From Parvibaculum indicum (GTDB lineage Bacteria > Pseudomonadota > Alphaproteobacteria > Parvibaculales > Parvibaculaceae), in the NCBI RefSeq assembly GCF_011762095.1, contig NZ_JAASQO010000002.1, positions 124,001-188,000 on the forward strand: a DNA stretch of 64,000 nt, read 5' to 3'. Below, in pieces: positions 1 to 7,288 of this stretch. The notes beneath the pieces were generated by a model, which did not search any database, was not told where the DNA came from, and saw nothing but the letters and a program-made list of their open reading frames with translations. The position numbers and the translations under genes were made by a program. The number at the start of each line of letters is the position of its first letter. The first letter of the stretch is position 1.

Positions 1-25
1 TCAGATTACGGTATTTCTTCGCCAT
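1..25 (-). CDS. Start of DGR reverse transcriptase (cut by window edge)
   Basis: Only the first eight codons are inside the window, read leftwards from ATG at 25-23, giving MAKKYRNL. A GAGG lies about 10 bases upstream of the ATG. DGR reverse transcriptases often begin with a short basic stretch like this. The position, directly after the template repeat and in the same direction as avd and the variable protein gene, is where the RT sits in the Bordetella BPP-1 type order (variable protein, avd, TR, RT). The catalytic domain cannot be seen, so the call rests on context and this N-terminus. Confidence 0.65.
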
Positions 26-169
26 GGTAATTGCCAGCCTCGGGTTTCGATGGGCTACTCCCCGTTCTGCCGGACCTCGCAATGTATTCGCCGAAGCAGG
101 TTGAGTGGGCTGACCACCATTGGTGATCGGCCTGCGCGGCCGTGACCGACGCAGAGCAGAAATTCGATC

Positions 170-290
170 GTCACAGCGGCCGCGCGACCCGACATTGTTG
201 TTCGAGTTCCAGGGCTGGTTGTTCCAGTTCGACGCGCGCGAACCGCAGTTCGAGCCGTTGTTCCAGTTGCCCCCGAATAGTGACGCGGCA
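170..290 (-). repeat. DGR template repeat (TR)
   Basis: This 121-bp segment is repeated, with 9 mismatches, at 728-848 inside the 3' end of the variable protein gene. Read on the minus strand, eight of the nine mismatches fall at adenines of this copy (plus-strand T at 195, 196, 198, 228, 250, 261, 262, 268). The ninth, at 279, is a coding-strand T to G change. The TR is rich in AAC/AAT codons in the frame of the variable protein. It starts 13 bases after the avd stop and ends about 145 bases before the RT start. Confidence 0.93.
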
Positions 291-303
291 CACTTCACCC
301 CGC

Positions 304-636
304 TCAACCCCTACTCTTCACAGTCTTTATCCACGCCCCGAGCATTCGGCCGATCTCGGCCAAATGGATCGATGCCACACGATGTTGGTGTGGCGTGATG
401 AGACGGCGCGAGGGAGCGGCCATGAAGCGCAGCCAGAACCGCAGATACGCCAGATTGGCGTCTGCGGAATAAAGACGGGAAGCCTGCTTCGACTTTCCCG
501 CAGCAATGAGAAGCTCGACCTGCCCGAACAGCGAAGTCAGTGCAGCATCGCGGGCGACACCGTGCTTTCGTGGAACATTTTGCAGGATCGGGTAGAGGTA
601 ATCGATTAAACGCTCCAGCTTTTCCACGATTGCCAT
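304..636 (-). CDS. avd: Avd, DGR accessory variability determinant
   Basis: The 110-residue product is a small, basic, mostly helical protein. It has an early LYP motif (IDYLYPIL) and the C-terminal signature RFWLRFMA ... HLAEIGRMLGAWIKT, both typical of the Avd four-helix-bundle family. In characterised DGRs, Avd forms a pentamer that binds the reverse transcriptase and TR RNA and is needed for mutagenic retrohoming. I chose ATG 636 because it starts just before the first family-like helix and has GAGG upstream. An in-frame ATG at 717 overlaps the stop of the variable protein gene and is an alternative. The gene lies between the variable protein gene and the TR. Confidence 0.88.
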   Translation of the reverse strand: MAIVEKLERLIDYLYPILQNVPRKHGVARDAALTSLFGQVELLIAAGKSKQASRLYSADANLAYLRFWLRFMAAPSRRLITPHQHRVASIHLAEIGRMLGAWIKTVKSRG

Positions 637-689
637 CGCCTCGCTTGAGACAATGACGTCACGCTCTATGTTCGTTCGCGCCGCTGCCC

Positions 690-705
690 CGGCGCTTTCG
701 CGCCG
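690..705 (-). other. DGR target-site hairpin downstream of VR
   Basis: On the minus strand the sequence is CGGCGC, GAAA, GCGCCG: a perfect 6-bp stem with a GAAA tetraloop, 22 bases past the end of the VR and just after the variable protein stop codon. In the Bordetella phage DGR a hairpin or cruciform with a GRNA tetraloop at this place is required for efficient retrohoming. That the element works the same way here is inference from position and shape. Confidence 0.7.
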
Positions 706-709
706 TGGA

Positions 710-1777
710 CTAGACATTAAACAGGTGGTCACAGCGGCCGCGCGACCCGACAACGCTGTTCGAGTTCCAGGGCTGGTTGTTCCAGGTCGACGCGCGCGAA
801 CCGCAGTCCGAGCCGTTGGCCCAGTAGCCCCCGAATCGTGACGCGGCAATTCCGGCCGTTGTCTGTGTGTAAAGCTTGCCTCGGCCCTCAGTGCTGTCCT
901 TCCAGCTATACGCATTTATGTCATCTGCAAGAGCGGCGGCGTCGACCGGAGTCGCGCCGACTGTCAGCCTGCTGATGAGATCACGACCCCACACATACAT
1001 GCAGCCAGTCGCCTGAACAATCCCCCACTTTGAAGTGAACTTCTCGTCGGCATTCGACGAACCTGCGTTGCTGTTCCCAAGGCCTGTGGACACCGGATCA
1101 TTGCCCCGTCCGACTGACTCTGTGGTTCCGTGGGCGGCAGCCATGAACTCACCATAGTCGAGCAAATCCTTTCCGACCGAGTTCAGCAGCTCCCGCGCTT
1201 CGAACCATGTGAGCGATCCGTAGGCGGTCGAACCATTGCCACCGAACATGGCCGGCACTTTCGGTGGCGAGGAACCATCGGCAATCGTCACGCCGTTTCT
1301 GGATGAGCCGTTCACGTCCACATCTGTGCCTGTGAGGTAGATGTCGCACCAGAAACGATCCGCGACGAATGCCATGCCTCGCGGATCAGGACAGGCCGGA
1401 CGCCATTTCAAATCCCACAAGCTGTATGGGTTGATCTGGGGGGTCGTATCGCCACCAGCCTGGGCCGGCGCATTTCCGCCGGGTGCGTAGTGAAAGCCTC
1501 CGATCCGTGTTGATGTAATGTTTGTGTAGCCGGCCGGTGCGCTGAAATTGGCCGAAGCCTGCAACGTGCCGTCGGAGCAAGCGTAAATCGCATAGTCGGT
1601 TCCTGCTGTGAGCGCCGGAAGAACCACCGCCACGCCGGACACGAACTTCCGAAGCATGCCATCAACAGTCGCGCGGATATCTTGATTGAGCGATACCGCC
1701 TGCGCTGTGGCAGAAAAGCAGACTTTTAACGGATCGGTTTTTTGCAGGGCACTCAGCAGGCCGAGGGCGATATCCAT
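710..1777 (-). CDS. DGR variable protein with C-type-lectin-like C-terminus
   Basis: The protein has 355 residues. The N-terminal third is a tail-like or low-complexity region. From about residue 115 it has features of the C-type-lectin/formylglycine-generating-enzyme fold used by Mtd-like DGR targets (SLWDLKWRP, PRGMAFV..FWCDIYL, LTWFEARELL, YGEFMAAAHGTTE). It ends in a GGYWANGSDCGSRAS segment that lies within the VR. Compared with the TR, residues Y318, A320, D324, T331, S341 and V342 all replace TR-encoded asparagines, which is the expected result of adenine mutagenesis. It is probably a phage tail or receptor-binding protein. The ATG at 1777 lies 1 base after the stop of the small upstream gene. 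Confidence 0.92.
   Translation of the reverse strand: MDIALGLLSALQKTDPLKVCFSATAQAVSLNQDIRATVDGMLRKFVSGVAVVLPALTAGTDYAIYACSDGTLQASANFSAPAGYTNITSTRIGGFHYAPGGNAPAQAGGDTTPQINPYSLWDLKWRPACPDPRGMAFVADRFWCDIYLTGTDVDVNGSSRNGVTIADGSSPPKVPAMFGGNGSTAYGSLTWFEARELLNSVGKDLLDYGEFMAAAHGTTESVGRGNDPVSTGLGNSNAGSSNADEKFTSKWGIVQATGCMYVWGRDLISRLTVGATPVDAAALADDINAYSWKDSTEGRGKLYTQTTAGIAASRFGGYWANGSDCGSRASTWNNQPWNSNSVVGSRGRCDHLFNV
728..848 (-). repeat. DGR variable repeat (VR)
   Basis: This copy of the template repeat forms codons ~311-350 of the variable protein. Its 3' part in coding direction is the GC-rich stretch GGGTCGCGCGGCCGC, identical in the TR, which fits the initiation-of-mutagenic-homing region. Substitutions relative to the TR lie upstream of this stretch. 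The pattern of adenine-specific change shows that the cassette has acted at least once on this lineage. Confidence 0.93.
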
Positions 1778-1778
1778 A

Positions 1779-1925
1779 TCAAATCTCCATGTAGACGGGC
1801 TTTCCGTCGAGCGTTAGCCATGTGCCATCAATCGACACGCGCTCGACGAGGATGCCGTTGATGCGGCGGCGGAGAGAAAGGATATTTCTCAGATTTCCAC
1901 TACTTCTGAGCCCAAGCGACCGCAT
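1779..1925 (-). CDS. Small phage protein, unknown
   Basis: A 48-residue basic protein. Its ATG (1925-1923) shares one base with the stop of the upstream gene (TGATG), and its stop lies 1 base before the variable protein ATG, so all three are probably translated together. I recognise no domain. The coupling makes a tail-fibre accessory or chaperone role possible, but this is only positional inference. Confidence 0.6.
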   Translation of the reverse strand: MRSLGLRSSGNLRNILSLRRRINGILVERVSIDGTWLTLDGKPVYMEI

Positions 1926-2293
1926 CAGCCCTCCCACCTCGCCGCGACGGTAACCTGCGTATCGCTCTCGTCGGTCCGCCTGATCTCGATCCGGTCGCAG
2001 TTGTCGATGCCGAAGATCGTGAAATTCGTCTGGTCGAACACGGGCACCGCGACGCCGTCGCCGTCCTGACGGAACTCGATGGTCGTGCCGGTATTGTTGA
2101 CGAGCGTCAGTTGCTTGCACGCCCGATCGGCAAAGGCCGTCCAGTCGGTGCCGGTCGCATTGGTCTGCGCGGCGATGTTGCCGCCCGTCGCCATCTGCGG
2201 GATGGTGGCAAGATTGCCCTGATCGTCGACATTGGCCGCATTCTCACCGATGCCCGGCGAGACGATCTGCACTGCGGAACCTGGATTTCCCAT
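1925..2293 (-). CDS. Small phage structural-type protein, unknown
   Basis: A 122-residue protein starting MGNPGSAVQIVSPGIGEN, with a beta-rich C-terminal half (LTLVNNTGTTIEFRQDG ... DRIEIRRTDE). It directly follows the large terminase gene, sharing its end, and precedes the DGR variable protein. In many phages the gene after the terminase is a head-tail connector, but this one does not look like gpW. It could be a tail or spike partner of the variable protein. No family assigned. Confidence 0.7.
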   Translation of the reverse strand: MGNPGSAVQIVSPGIGENAANVDDQGNLATIPQMATGGNIAAQTNATGTDWTAFADRACKQLTLVNNTGTTIEFRQDGDGVAVPVFDQTNFTIFGIDNCDRIEIRRTDESDTQVTVAARWEG

Positions 2294-4506
2294 TACCTGC
2301 CAATCCTCGAAAGATAGCTGGAGCGCCCGACCTTACGCTTCTTCGTCTTCGGCTTCTGGTCCGGTTTTTCCTGCGCGGGCGGCTGCGGCTTGTTCGCCTC
2401 GATGCGCTGCGCTTCGGACGTGCCTACCTTGACGACGGGCGTTTCCTCAGCTGCGCCGACCTTCTCGGCTTCGCGGTCGATGTCGATCTTGTGTTGCACG
2501 ATCAACCCCCAGAGTGCGGCATAGGCATAGACCCGGCAGTCCAGCGCTTCATGCGACTGGTCCCGCTTCCCTTCCCAGATGCGATAGGTCCGGCCCGCGC
2601 GCTTCTTCGTAACCAGCCTCTCGCCGGTCAATTGTGCGAAATACCCGGCATCGCGATCCGCCGGGAAATGCATGTATCCCCTGCCCGGCACCTCGATCTG
2701 CAGGCAGGACGATATGCGGTCCTTCGCGGCGTTCGTGCCGATGATGAAGGGCTTGTAGTCCCTCTTGCGCGAGCTTTTCCGCGTGGCGCGTCCGGACGGC
2801 CAGACCGGCGACCGGTTGCCGGACGTCTCGCTGTCGCCCTTGATCGCCCAGACCTTGCGCAACCGCCGCGCGCGGCAGAAGGCATAGACCGATTGCGTTC
2901 TGTGGCCGCCCGAGTCGACGCAGGTCGCGGCGACGGTAAACGGCCGCCCGTCCGCCCTCACGAAGGAGGACATCAGAATGGCGTCCAGACGCTCCCAGAC
3001 ATCGTCCTGATCCGGGTCGCCCTCGAGGACGCCATAGGCCAGCGACCAGGACTCCTCGCCCCGGCCCCAACCGACGATCTCGAACTCCAGCCGGTCGTCC
3101 TGCGTATCCACGCCGCAGGTGATGATGGCGACGCCGTCCGGCACCTGAGCGGCCCAGACCTCGCGCCGCTCCAGCAGCTTTTCCTGCTTGACCTCGCGAC
3201 CGATGCGCGGCCGGTAAGGCAATCCAAGCTGGGTGTTCCACCACGCCTGAAGCGCCTCGTCATTCCCCTGGGCGTCGATCCATTTCTTGGCAATGTTCCT
3301 CGGCTGATCTCGCGTCCACGGACTGAACAGCTTCGAGGAATGGAAGCTGGCATGTTCGTTATCGACGCCCCAGCTCCCGCAATCCGGGCACTTGGCGCGA
3401 CCGACCGCCCATCTGGGGCCCTCCCACCAGTCCCATATCTTGCCGACAGGATCTTCCGCACCCTCGCGCCATGCCTTTTCATAGGCATCGAGCGGAGAGT
3501 GAGTGCGTCCGCAGCAGGTGAAGGGCCTCGTCTGGTAGTAGCGCATCGTGCGCAGCGCCATGAGGCGCGCGCCTTCGGACCATCCTTCGCCGCAGGCCTC
3601 GCAATAGATGCGCGCCGTATGCGTCAGATGTTCGACGGTCTCGCCGCGGTCGTTCTTGACCTTGTCCCAGTCCACATGGCGAAAGAAATCGAGAAACTGC
3701 CTGTGCCCGCAATGTGGGCAGCTAACGGCAGCCTTTCGCTGATCGCCGTCGGCGTGGCTTTCCTCGATCCGGCTTTCGTCTTCGACCGTCGGCGAACAAA
3801 CGCGGATCGACAGCCAGTTGACGAAGGACGCCATGCGCTCGTCGCCAAGCGATATCGGATCGCCTTCGCGCGTGACCGGGTATTTGTCGATCTCGTCATA
3901 GAGAACGAGGCGCACCGGGCGACGAGCAAGGTTGTCCGGGCTACCGGCGCCGACCAGGGCGAGAAAGCCGCCCGGGAACTGATGAAAGGTCAACGTATTT
4001 TCCGGCTCGATGCCGGATGCTTCCTCACGGGCCCTTTCCGCCCTCGTTTTCCTGCGCTGTTTTCTGTTCGGCGTGATGAGTTGCCGAAGGACGGGAGTGG
4101 CCTTGATGAGCGGGATGATCCGCTCCTTCGAGAACTGTTCCGCCGCGTCATCTTTCGGCTGCACGAAAAGCATCGGCGCCGGGTCGAGATGAGCGTGAAA
4201 CCCGAAGACGTTGTTGATGAATTCCGTCTTCAAGAGCTGTGTGCATGCCATCAGGGTGATGATGTGCACACCCGGTTCGGTGACCGCCAGCATCGGGCCG
4301 CGCGCGGCCTCTACTGTGGAAGTATCCCAGTCGCCGCCCCGGCTTCCGCTTTCCTTCGCCAGCTTGCGGTATTTGTCGGCCCAGTCCGGCAGGCTGATCC
4401 GGGGCGGCGGCATCCAGCCGCGCTGCCAGGCCAGTCTCAGCCTATCCAGCTTCTCCTGCTGCGTCGGTATTCTGACCGCCGAGCTTTTCGAGGATGGACT
4501 GGACAT
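2293..4506 (-). CDS. Phage terminase large subunit, GpA family
   Basis: This 737-residue protein is the packaging motor and nuclease that cuts concatemers and pumps DNA into the procapsid. It has the GpA-type N-terminus (SLPDWADKYRKL), a deviant Walker A region near residue 90 (CTQLLKTE), a Walker B segment near residue 200 (RLVLYDEIDKYP), several CxxC pairs in the middle and the nuclease-domain start GVDTQDDRLEFEIVGW near residue 460. Length and order fit lambda-like GpA proteins. The start overlaps the end of the small terminase gene by 65 bases. Confidence 0.95.
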   Translation of the reverse strand: MSSPSSKSSAVRIPTQQEKLDRLRLAWQRGWMPPPRISLPDWADKYRKLAKESGSRGGDWDTSTVEAARGPMLAVTEPGVHIITLMACTQLLKTEFINNVFGFHAHLDPAPMLFVQPKDDAAEQFSKERIIPLIKATPVLRQLITPNRKQRRKTRAERAREEASGIEPENTLTFHQFPGGFLALVGAGSPDNLARRPVRLVLYDEIDKYPVTREGDPISLGDERMASFVNWLSIRVCSPTVEDESRIEESHADGDQRKAAVSCPHCGHRQFLDFFRHVDWDKVKNDRGETVEHLTHTARIYCEACGEGWSEGARLMALRTMRYYQTRPFTCCGRTHSPLDAYEKAWREGAEDPVGKIWDWWEGPRWAVGRAKCPDCGSWGVDNEHASFHSSKLFSPWTRDQPRNIAKKWIDAQGNDEALQAWWNTQLGLPYRPRIGREVKQEKLLERREVWAAQVPDGVAIITCGVDTQDDRLEFEIVGWGRGEESWSLAYGVLEGDPDQDDVWERLDAILMSSFVRADGRPFTVAATCVDSGGHRTQSVYAFCRARRLRKVWAIKGDSETSGNRSPVWPSGRATRKSSRKRDYKPFIIGTNAAKDRISSCLQIEVPGRGYMHFPADRDAGYFAQLTGERLVTKKRAGRTYRIWEGKRDQSHEALDCRVYAYAALWGLIVQHKIDIDREAEKVGAAEETPVVKVGTSEAQRIEANKPQPPAQEKPDQKPKTKKRKVGRSSYLSRIGR

Positions 4507-5095
4507 ATTTTGTCAGGAGCTCAACGACCTTGTCGGCCTCGACATCGAGTTCGGCCGCAATGATCGGTCCGACCCTTGTCGGCCAATCCATCAATGCATC
4601 GCGCGCGGCGCGCGACACCTCGAAAAACAGTTTCTCGGACGCCTCGAGTTCGACCAGTGACCCGGCGCGTTCCCGCATATCGAGAACGTGCTTCAGCGCG
4701 ATCTGGTTTTCCTTGATCCGCTCGGCATGTGCGTAGGGCAGATGCCGCCCGGAAAGAATGTCGTCGATGAGCTGGTCGGTATCCTGAATGAGGATATCGA
4801 GAGGCTTCTCTTTTCCGTCTGGATCAACCGCGGTGACGGGCGCTTGTCCACCCTTCGGCGAGCCATTGCGCGGCGCCCTGGCGTTCTTCTCGCTGTTACC
4901 CTTTCCGCCCGAGGTAACAGTACCGGTGCCCTTGCCAAAACGCCCCAGTCCACGGCCTTTCAGAACCGCGTCCGTCGCCTCGACATCGACCTTACCCTCT
5001 GAAATGACGAGATAATCCGCGTCCTTCCATTTCGTTACCGTCTTTCGGGAAACGCCATGAAGCTTCGCGTATTCGGCCTGCGTGACGAGGGTCAC
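4442..5095 (-). CDS. Phage terminase small subunit (Nu1-like)
   Basis: A 217-residue protein with an N-terminal winged-helix-like DNA-binding segment (LVTQAEYAKLHGVSRKTVTKWK, near residues 3-24), as in Nu1-type small terminases that recognise the packaging site. A basic, glycine-rich linker and a helical C-terminal half follow. It sits directly upstream of the GpA gene and overlaps it. GTTACC repeats in and just before the gene are candidate recognition sites. Confidence 0.85.
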   Translation of the reverse strand: MTLVTQAEYAKLHGVSRKTVTKWKDADYLVISEGKVDVEATDAVLKGRGLGRFGKGTGTVTSGGKGNSEKNARAPRNGSPKGGQAPVTAVDPDGKEKPLDILIQDTDQLIDDILSGRHLPYAHAERIKENQIALKHVLDMRERAGSLVELEASEKLFFEVSRAARDALMDWPTRVGPIIAAELDVEADKVVELLTKYVQSILEKLGGQNTDAAGEAG

Positions 5096-5121
5096 ATTGT
5101 TACCTCAGACCGCCTGTTACC
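4895..5121. repeat. Cluster of GTTACC hexamers at the small terminase gene
   Basis: GTTACC occurs at 4895, 5034, 5099 and 5116 and in inverted form (GGTAAC) at 4913: five copies in 227 bases. Their place at the start of the small terminase gene fits a cos/pac recognition region, because small terminases usually bind repeats near their own gene. Function is inference. Confidence 0.4.
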
Positions 5122-5307
5122 CTGTTTTGGAACCCCACGGCTGGTGTTTCAACGCGGCAAGCGCGCCCCCCCGCGGGCGGCACCCCCCTCAGGGGCCCCC
5201 GGCATGGGGTGTAGGGGACACGCGAGCGCGTCAGGTGAGAAAACAGGGTGTCGGATGACACTGGACATCCCTTTCAGCGGCGGCCGCCAGCGGGCAAATA
5301 TGGGCGT
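5096..5307. other. Gene-free gap upstream of terminase genes
   Basis: No convincing gene lies here. It holds two of the GTTACC copies, a run of C and G tracts around 5165-5215, and a 10-bp inverted repeat: ACCCTGTTTT at 5119-5128 and AAAACAGGGT at 5240-5249. This is a good place for the packaging (cos) site or a late promoter, but neither can be shown from the sequence. Confidence 0.45.
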
Positions 5308-5508
5308 TTAATCGGCATCCGTCGGCATGGATGCGCGGCGGAAGCGGCCAACGAAGTCCTGAACGGTCTTCGTCTCGTAAATCCGGATAATCATCCACAC
5401 GACGGTGAGCCCGGACGCGACCGAGGGCAGCACGGTCGCCCAAACTCCCGCCGTGACGCCTACCGCCGCGCCATCGACGACGTGCTTGACGATCTGGTGC
5501 TGCTCCAT
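5308..5508 (-). CDS. Holin-like small membrane protein
   Basis: A 66-residue protein with a hydrophobic segment (VGVTAGVWATVLPSVASGL, continuing TVVWMII) followed by RIYET and a basic tail. This pattern is common in small alphaproteobacterial phage proteins annotated as holin-like. I chose ATG 5508, preceded by a G-rich run; ATG 5553, with GGAG 8 bases upstream, would add 15 residues. No endolysin gene is adjacent in this window, so lysis function is not proven. Confidence 0.65.
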   Translation of the reverse strand: MEQHQIVKHVVDGAAVGVTAGVWATVLPSVASGLTVVWMIIRIYETKTVQDFVGRFRRASMPTDAD

Positions 5509-5692
5509 CTGGCCCCCGCTCGCTCGCAGTCGATGAAATGCTTCGCGCATCATCCAGTCACTCCGTGACCTGAACGAAAAACCCGGCTCGACGGTGTCTC
5601 CGTCGGCCGGGCGCAAAATCTCTAACCTAGGAAAAATCTACCTCAAAACTGTGCCAAGTGTGCCATCCTATTTTTCGATTTCCACAGCTTTT

Positions 5693-6265
5693 TTACTGTC
5701 CGGCCGGAAGCCGCTGTGCAATCACCTGCAGCTGGAACTCCCAACGGCGCCATACGGTGCGCACGGAGCAATGGCATTCGCGCGCGACGATCCGCGCTTT
5801 CACTTTCTCCGTCGCCAGCAACCAGAGGATCTTCCAGTCCCGCGCCTGATCGTTGCCGGCGAGAAGGCGGCGCCATCCGACGACGATATCGGCGCGGCCT
5901 ATGGCGGCGCGATCCGGCGGCGATTTCCGCAGGCGCACCGCTTCCACCGCATCCTGTCCGGACTGAACCCGCGCCAGCTCCACCTCATATTGTTCCTGCG
6001 CCTGCTTCCTGTCTGCCGCGTCATGGACGACATCCGGCCAGGCAATGCGATTGCCCGAGAGTATCCATCCCATCTCGCGATCCGGCAGGCGGTCATATGT
6101 GTCCGCCGCCTCGCGGAAAAGCCGCCAGACGATTTCCACCGTCTTCGGCTCTTCATTGCCGTCGGCCTCGCACAGCTTGCGCCCGGCCTCCATCACCTGC
6201 CGCATCTGCTCCTCGGCCGCCACCCGCTGCACGGCCTCCGACTTCGCCGCCTTACTTCGCGCCAT
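5693..6265 (-). CDS. Phage protein resembling DUF6362, with C-terminal HTH
   Basis: A 190-residue protein. The middle part (RLFREAADTYDRLPDREMGW, then WPDVVHDAADRKQ) resembles the DUF6362 family found next to terminase genes in alphaproteobacterial phages. The C-terminus reads like a helix-turn-helix (VKARIVARECHCSVRTVWRRW). It may regulate late genes or DNA packaging; this is inferred from position between the early operon and terminase. It overlaps the upstream gene by 14 bases. Confidence 0.72.
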   Translation of the reverse strand: MARSKAAKSEAVQRVAAEEQMRQVMEAGRKLCEADGNEEPKTVEIVWRLFREAADTYDRLPDREMGWILSGNRIAWPDVVHDAADRKQAQEQYEVELARVQSGQDAVEAVRLRKSPPDRAAIGRADIVVGWRRLLAGNDQARDWKILWLLATEKVKARIVARECHCSVRTVWRRWEFQLQVIAQRLPAGQ

Positions 6266-6473
6266 CTTTCCCTCGCTTCTTTCCGTATGCCTTGTCCTGC
6301 TCCCGCTCGATCTCCTCGCGGGCGGCGGCGGAAAGGCTTTTCAACTGGTGAGGCAAAAGCAGCGCGCCACCCGCCTCCCGGAGAAGCCGCGCATAGCGCA
6401 GCACAAGATTGGGGTCGCCGCCCGTGGGGCCGACAAAGCCGCCCAGGATGGACCTCACACCGCCGCGGCTCAT
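6252..6473 (-). CDS. Small phage protein, unknown
   Basis: A 73-residue protein starting MSRGGVRSILGGFVGPTGGD with a charged, lysine-rich C-terminus (EEIEREQDKAYGKKRGK). Its ATG overlaps the stop of the upstream gene in an ATGA and its end overlaps the next gene, which supports translation. No domain recognised. Confidence 0.65.
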   Translation of the reverse strand: MSRGGVRSILGGFVGPTGGDPNLVLRYARLLREAGGALLLPHQLKSLSAAAREEIEREQDKAYGKKRGKDGAK

Positions 6474-7288
6474 GTCTCCCCGCCCTCCGCCTCCGGGGCC
6501 TTCCAGCCGCGTGTGCGCAGCCAGGGCCAGACGAAGCGCGCATCCGCGATGGCGCGCTTCTTCAGGAAGTCGATGTTCTGCTTGTTGGCGAGCCCGTCTT
6601 CGCCGACGCCGCATTCCGCCATGCGCGAGCGCAATATGGCCGTCGCGATCGAATTCACCTCGGGCTCGCCGTCCAGCCGCACCGTGGCAATCGGCGCGTC
6701 GGGGTCCGACGCCATTTCCTCGACCGATCCCGCCAGCGCACCGCGCAGCTCGTCCGCCAGTTTCTTCCGGCGAGCGCGTTGTTCCTCCGTCAGCGCCCCG
6801 TCCTCGGTTTCGACGACCCGATAGTCCCGAAGTGCCCGCAGGCGGCCGACCGCCTCCAGTCGCGCCTGAAGTTTCGGCAGCGCGAAACCCCGAATTTCCG
6901 AGGGCTGGGGGAAGAACCTGATCGTCTTCACACAGTCCATGCAGGCCTCCCAGAGGAGATCGGCCGGAATGTCGCGCAGCGCATCGTGGTAGACGTTGAA
7001 CCGGGTGCGCTCTTCGGCCTCCTCCCCGTCGCGCGGCGGATAGACGGCGGCAAGCTTGAGAAAACACAGCTTCCGCTCTTCCGTCGTCGATGGCTTGATG
7101 CCGCGTTCCTGCACGGTCAGCGCCGCCGAAACGCCCATGATGTCCTCGGACCGAAGCCCGCGCGGCAGCGTCACCGTCCGGTGGACGTTGTCGAACTGGC
7201 TCGTCCTAATCACCCGACGAAGCGATTCCGACATAGGTTGCGCGGCGGCGGCCAGTCCCGCCGGTCTGTCGATTTGAAGATCGGTCAT
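6470..7288 (-). CDS. Putative phage replication-module protein
   Basis: A 272-residue protein. The segment DALRDIPADLLWEACMDC..RFFPQPSEIRGF resembles a small conserved domain seen in phage replisome or helicase-loader-like proteins, where a helix is followed by FFP.P.EIR. It lies directly downstream of the YdaU-like gene (83-base overlap), so a role in replication initiation is reasonable. No ATPase motif is visible, so it is not a DnaC-type loader by itself. Confidence 0.65.
   Translation of the reverse strand: MTDLQIDRPAGLAAAAQPMSESLRRVIRTSQFDNVHRTVTLPRGLRSEDIMGVSAALTVQERGIKPSTTEERKLCFLKLAAVYPPRDGEEAEERTRFNVYHDALRDIPADLLWEACMDCVKTIRFFPQPSEIRGFALPKLQARLEAVGRLRALRDYRVVETEDGALTEEQRARRKKLADELRGALAGSVEEMASDPDAPIATVRLDGEPEVNSIATAILRSRMAECGVGEDGLANKQNIDFLKKRAIADARFVWPWLRTRGWKAPEAEGGET

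Noticed and set aside
55-291. Minus-strand frame across the TR
   Set aside because: It is an out-of-frame reading of the template repeat, with arginine-rich nonsense composition. The TR is non-coding in known DGRs.
304-915. Long avd frame beginning at 915
   Set aside because: The first ~66 residues are a shifted reading of the VR. Family similarity starts only near residue 94, so a start at 636 (or at most 717) is preferred.
2491-4563. 690-codon plus-strand frame
   Set aside because: Antisense to the large terminase, which has clear motifs and fits the operon. Long opposite frames are common in GC-rich DNA.
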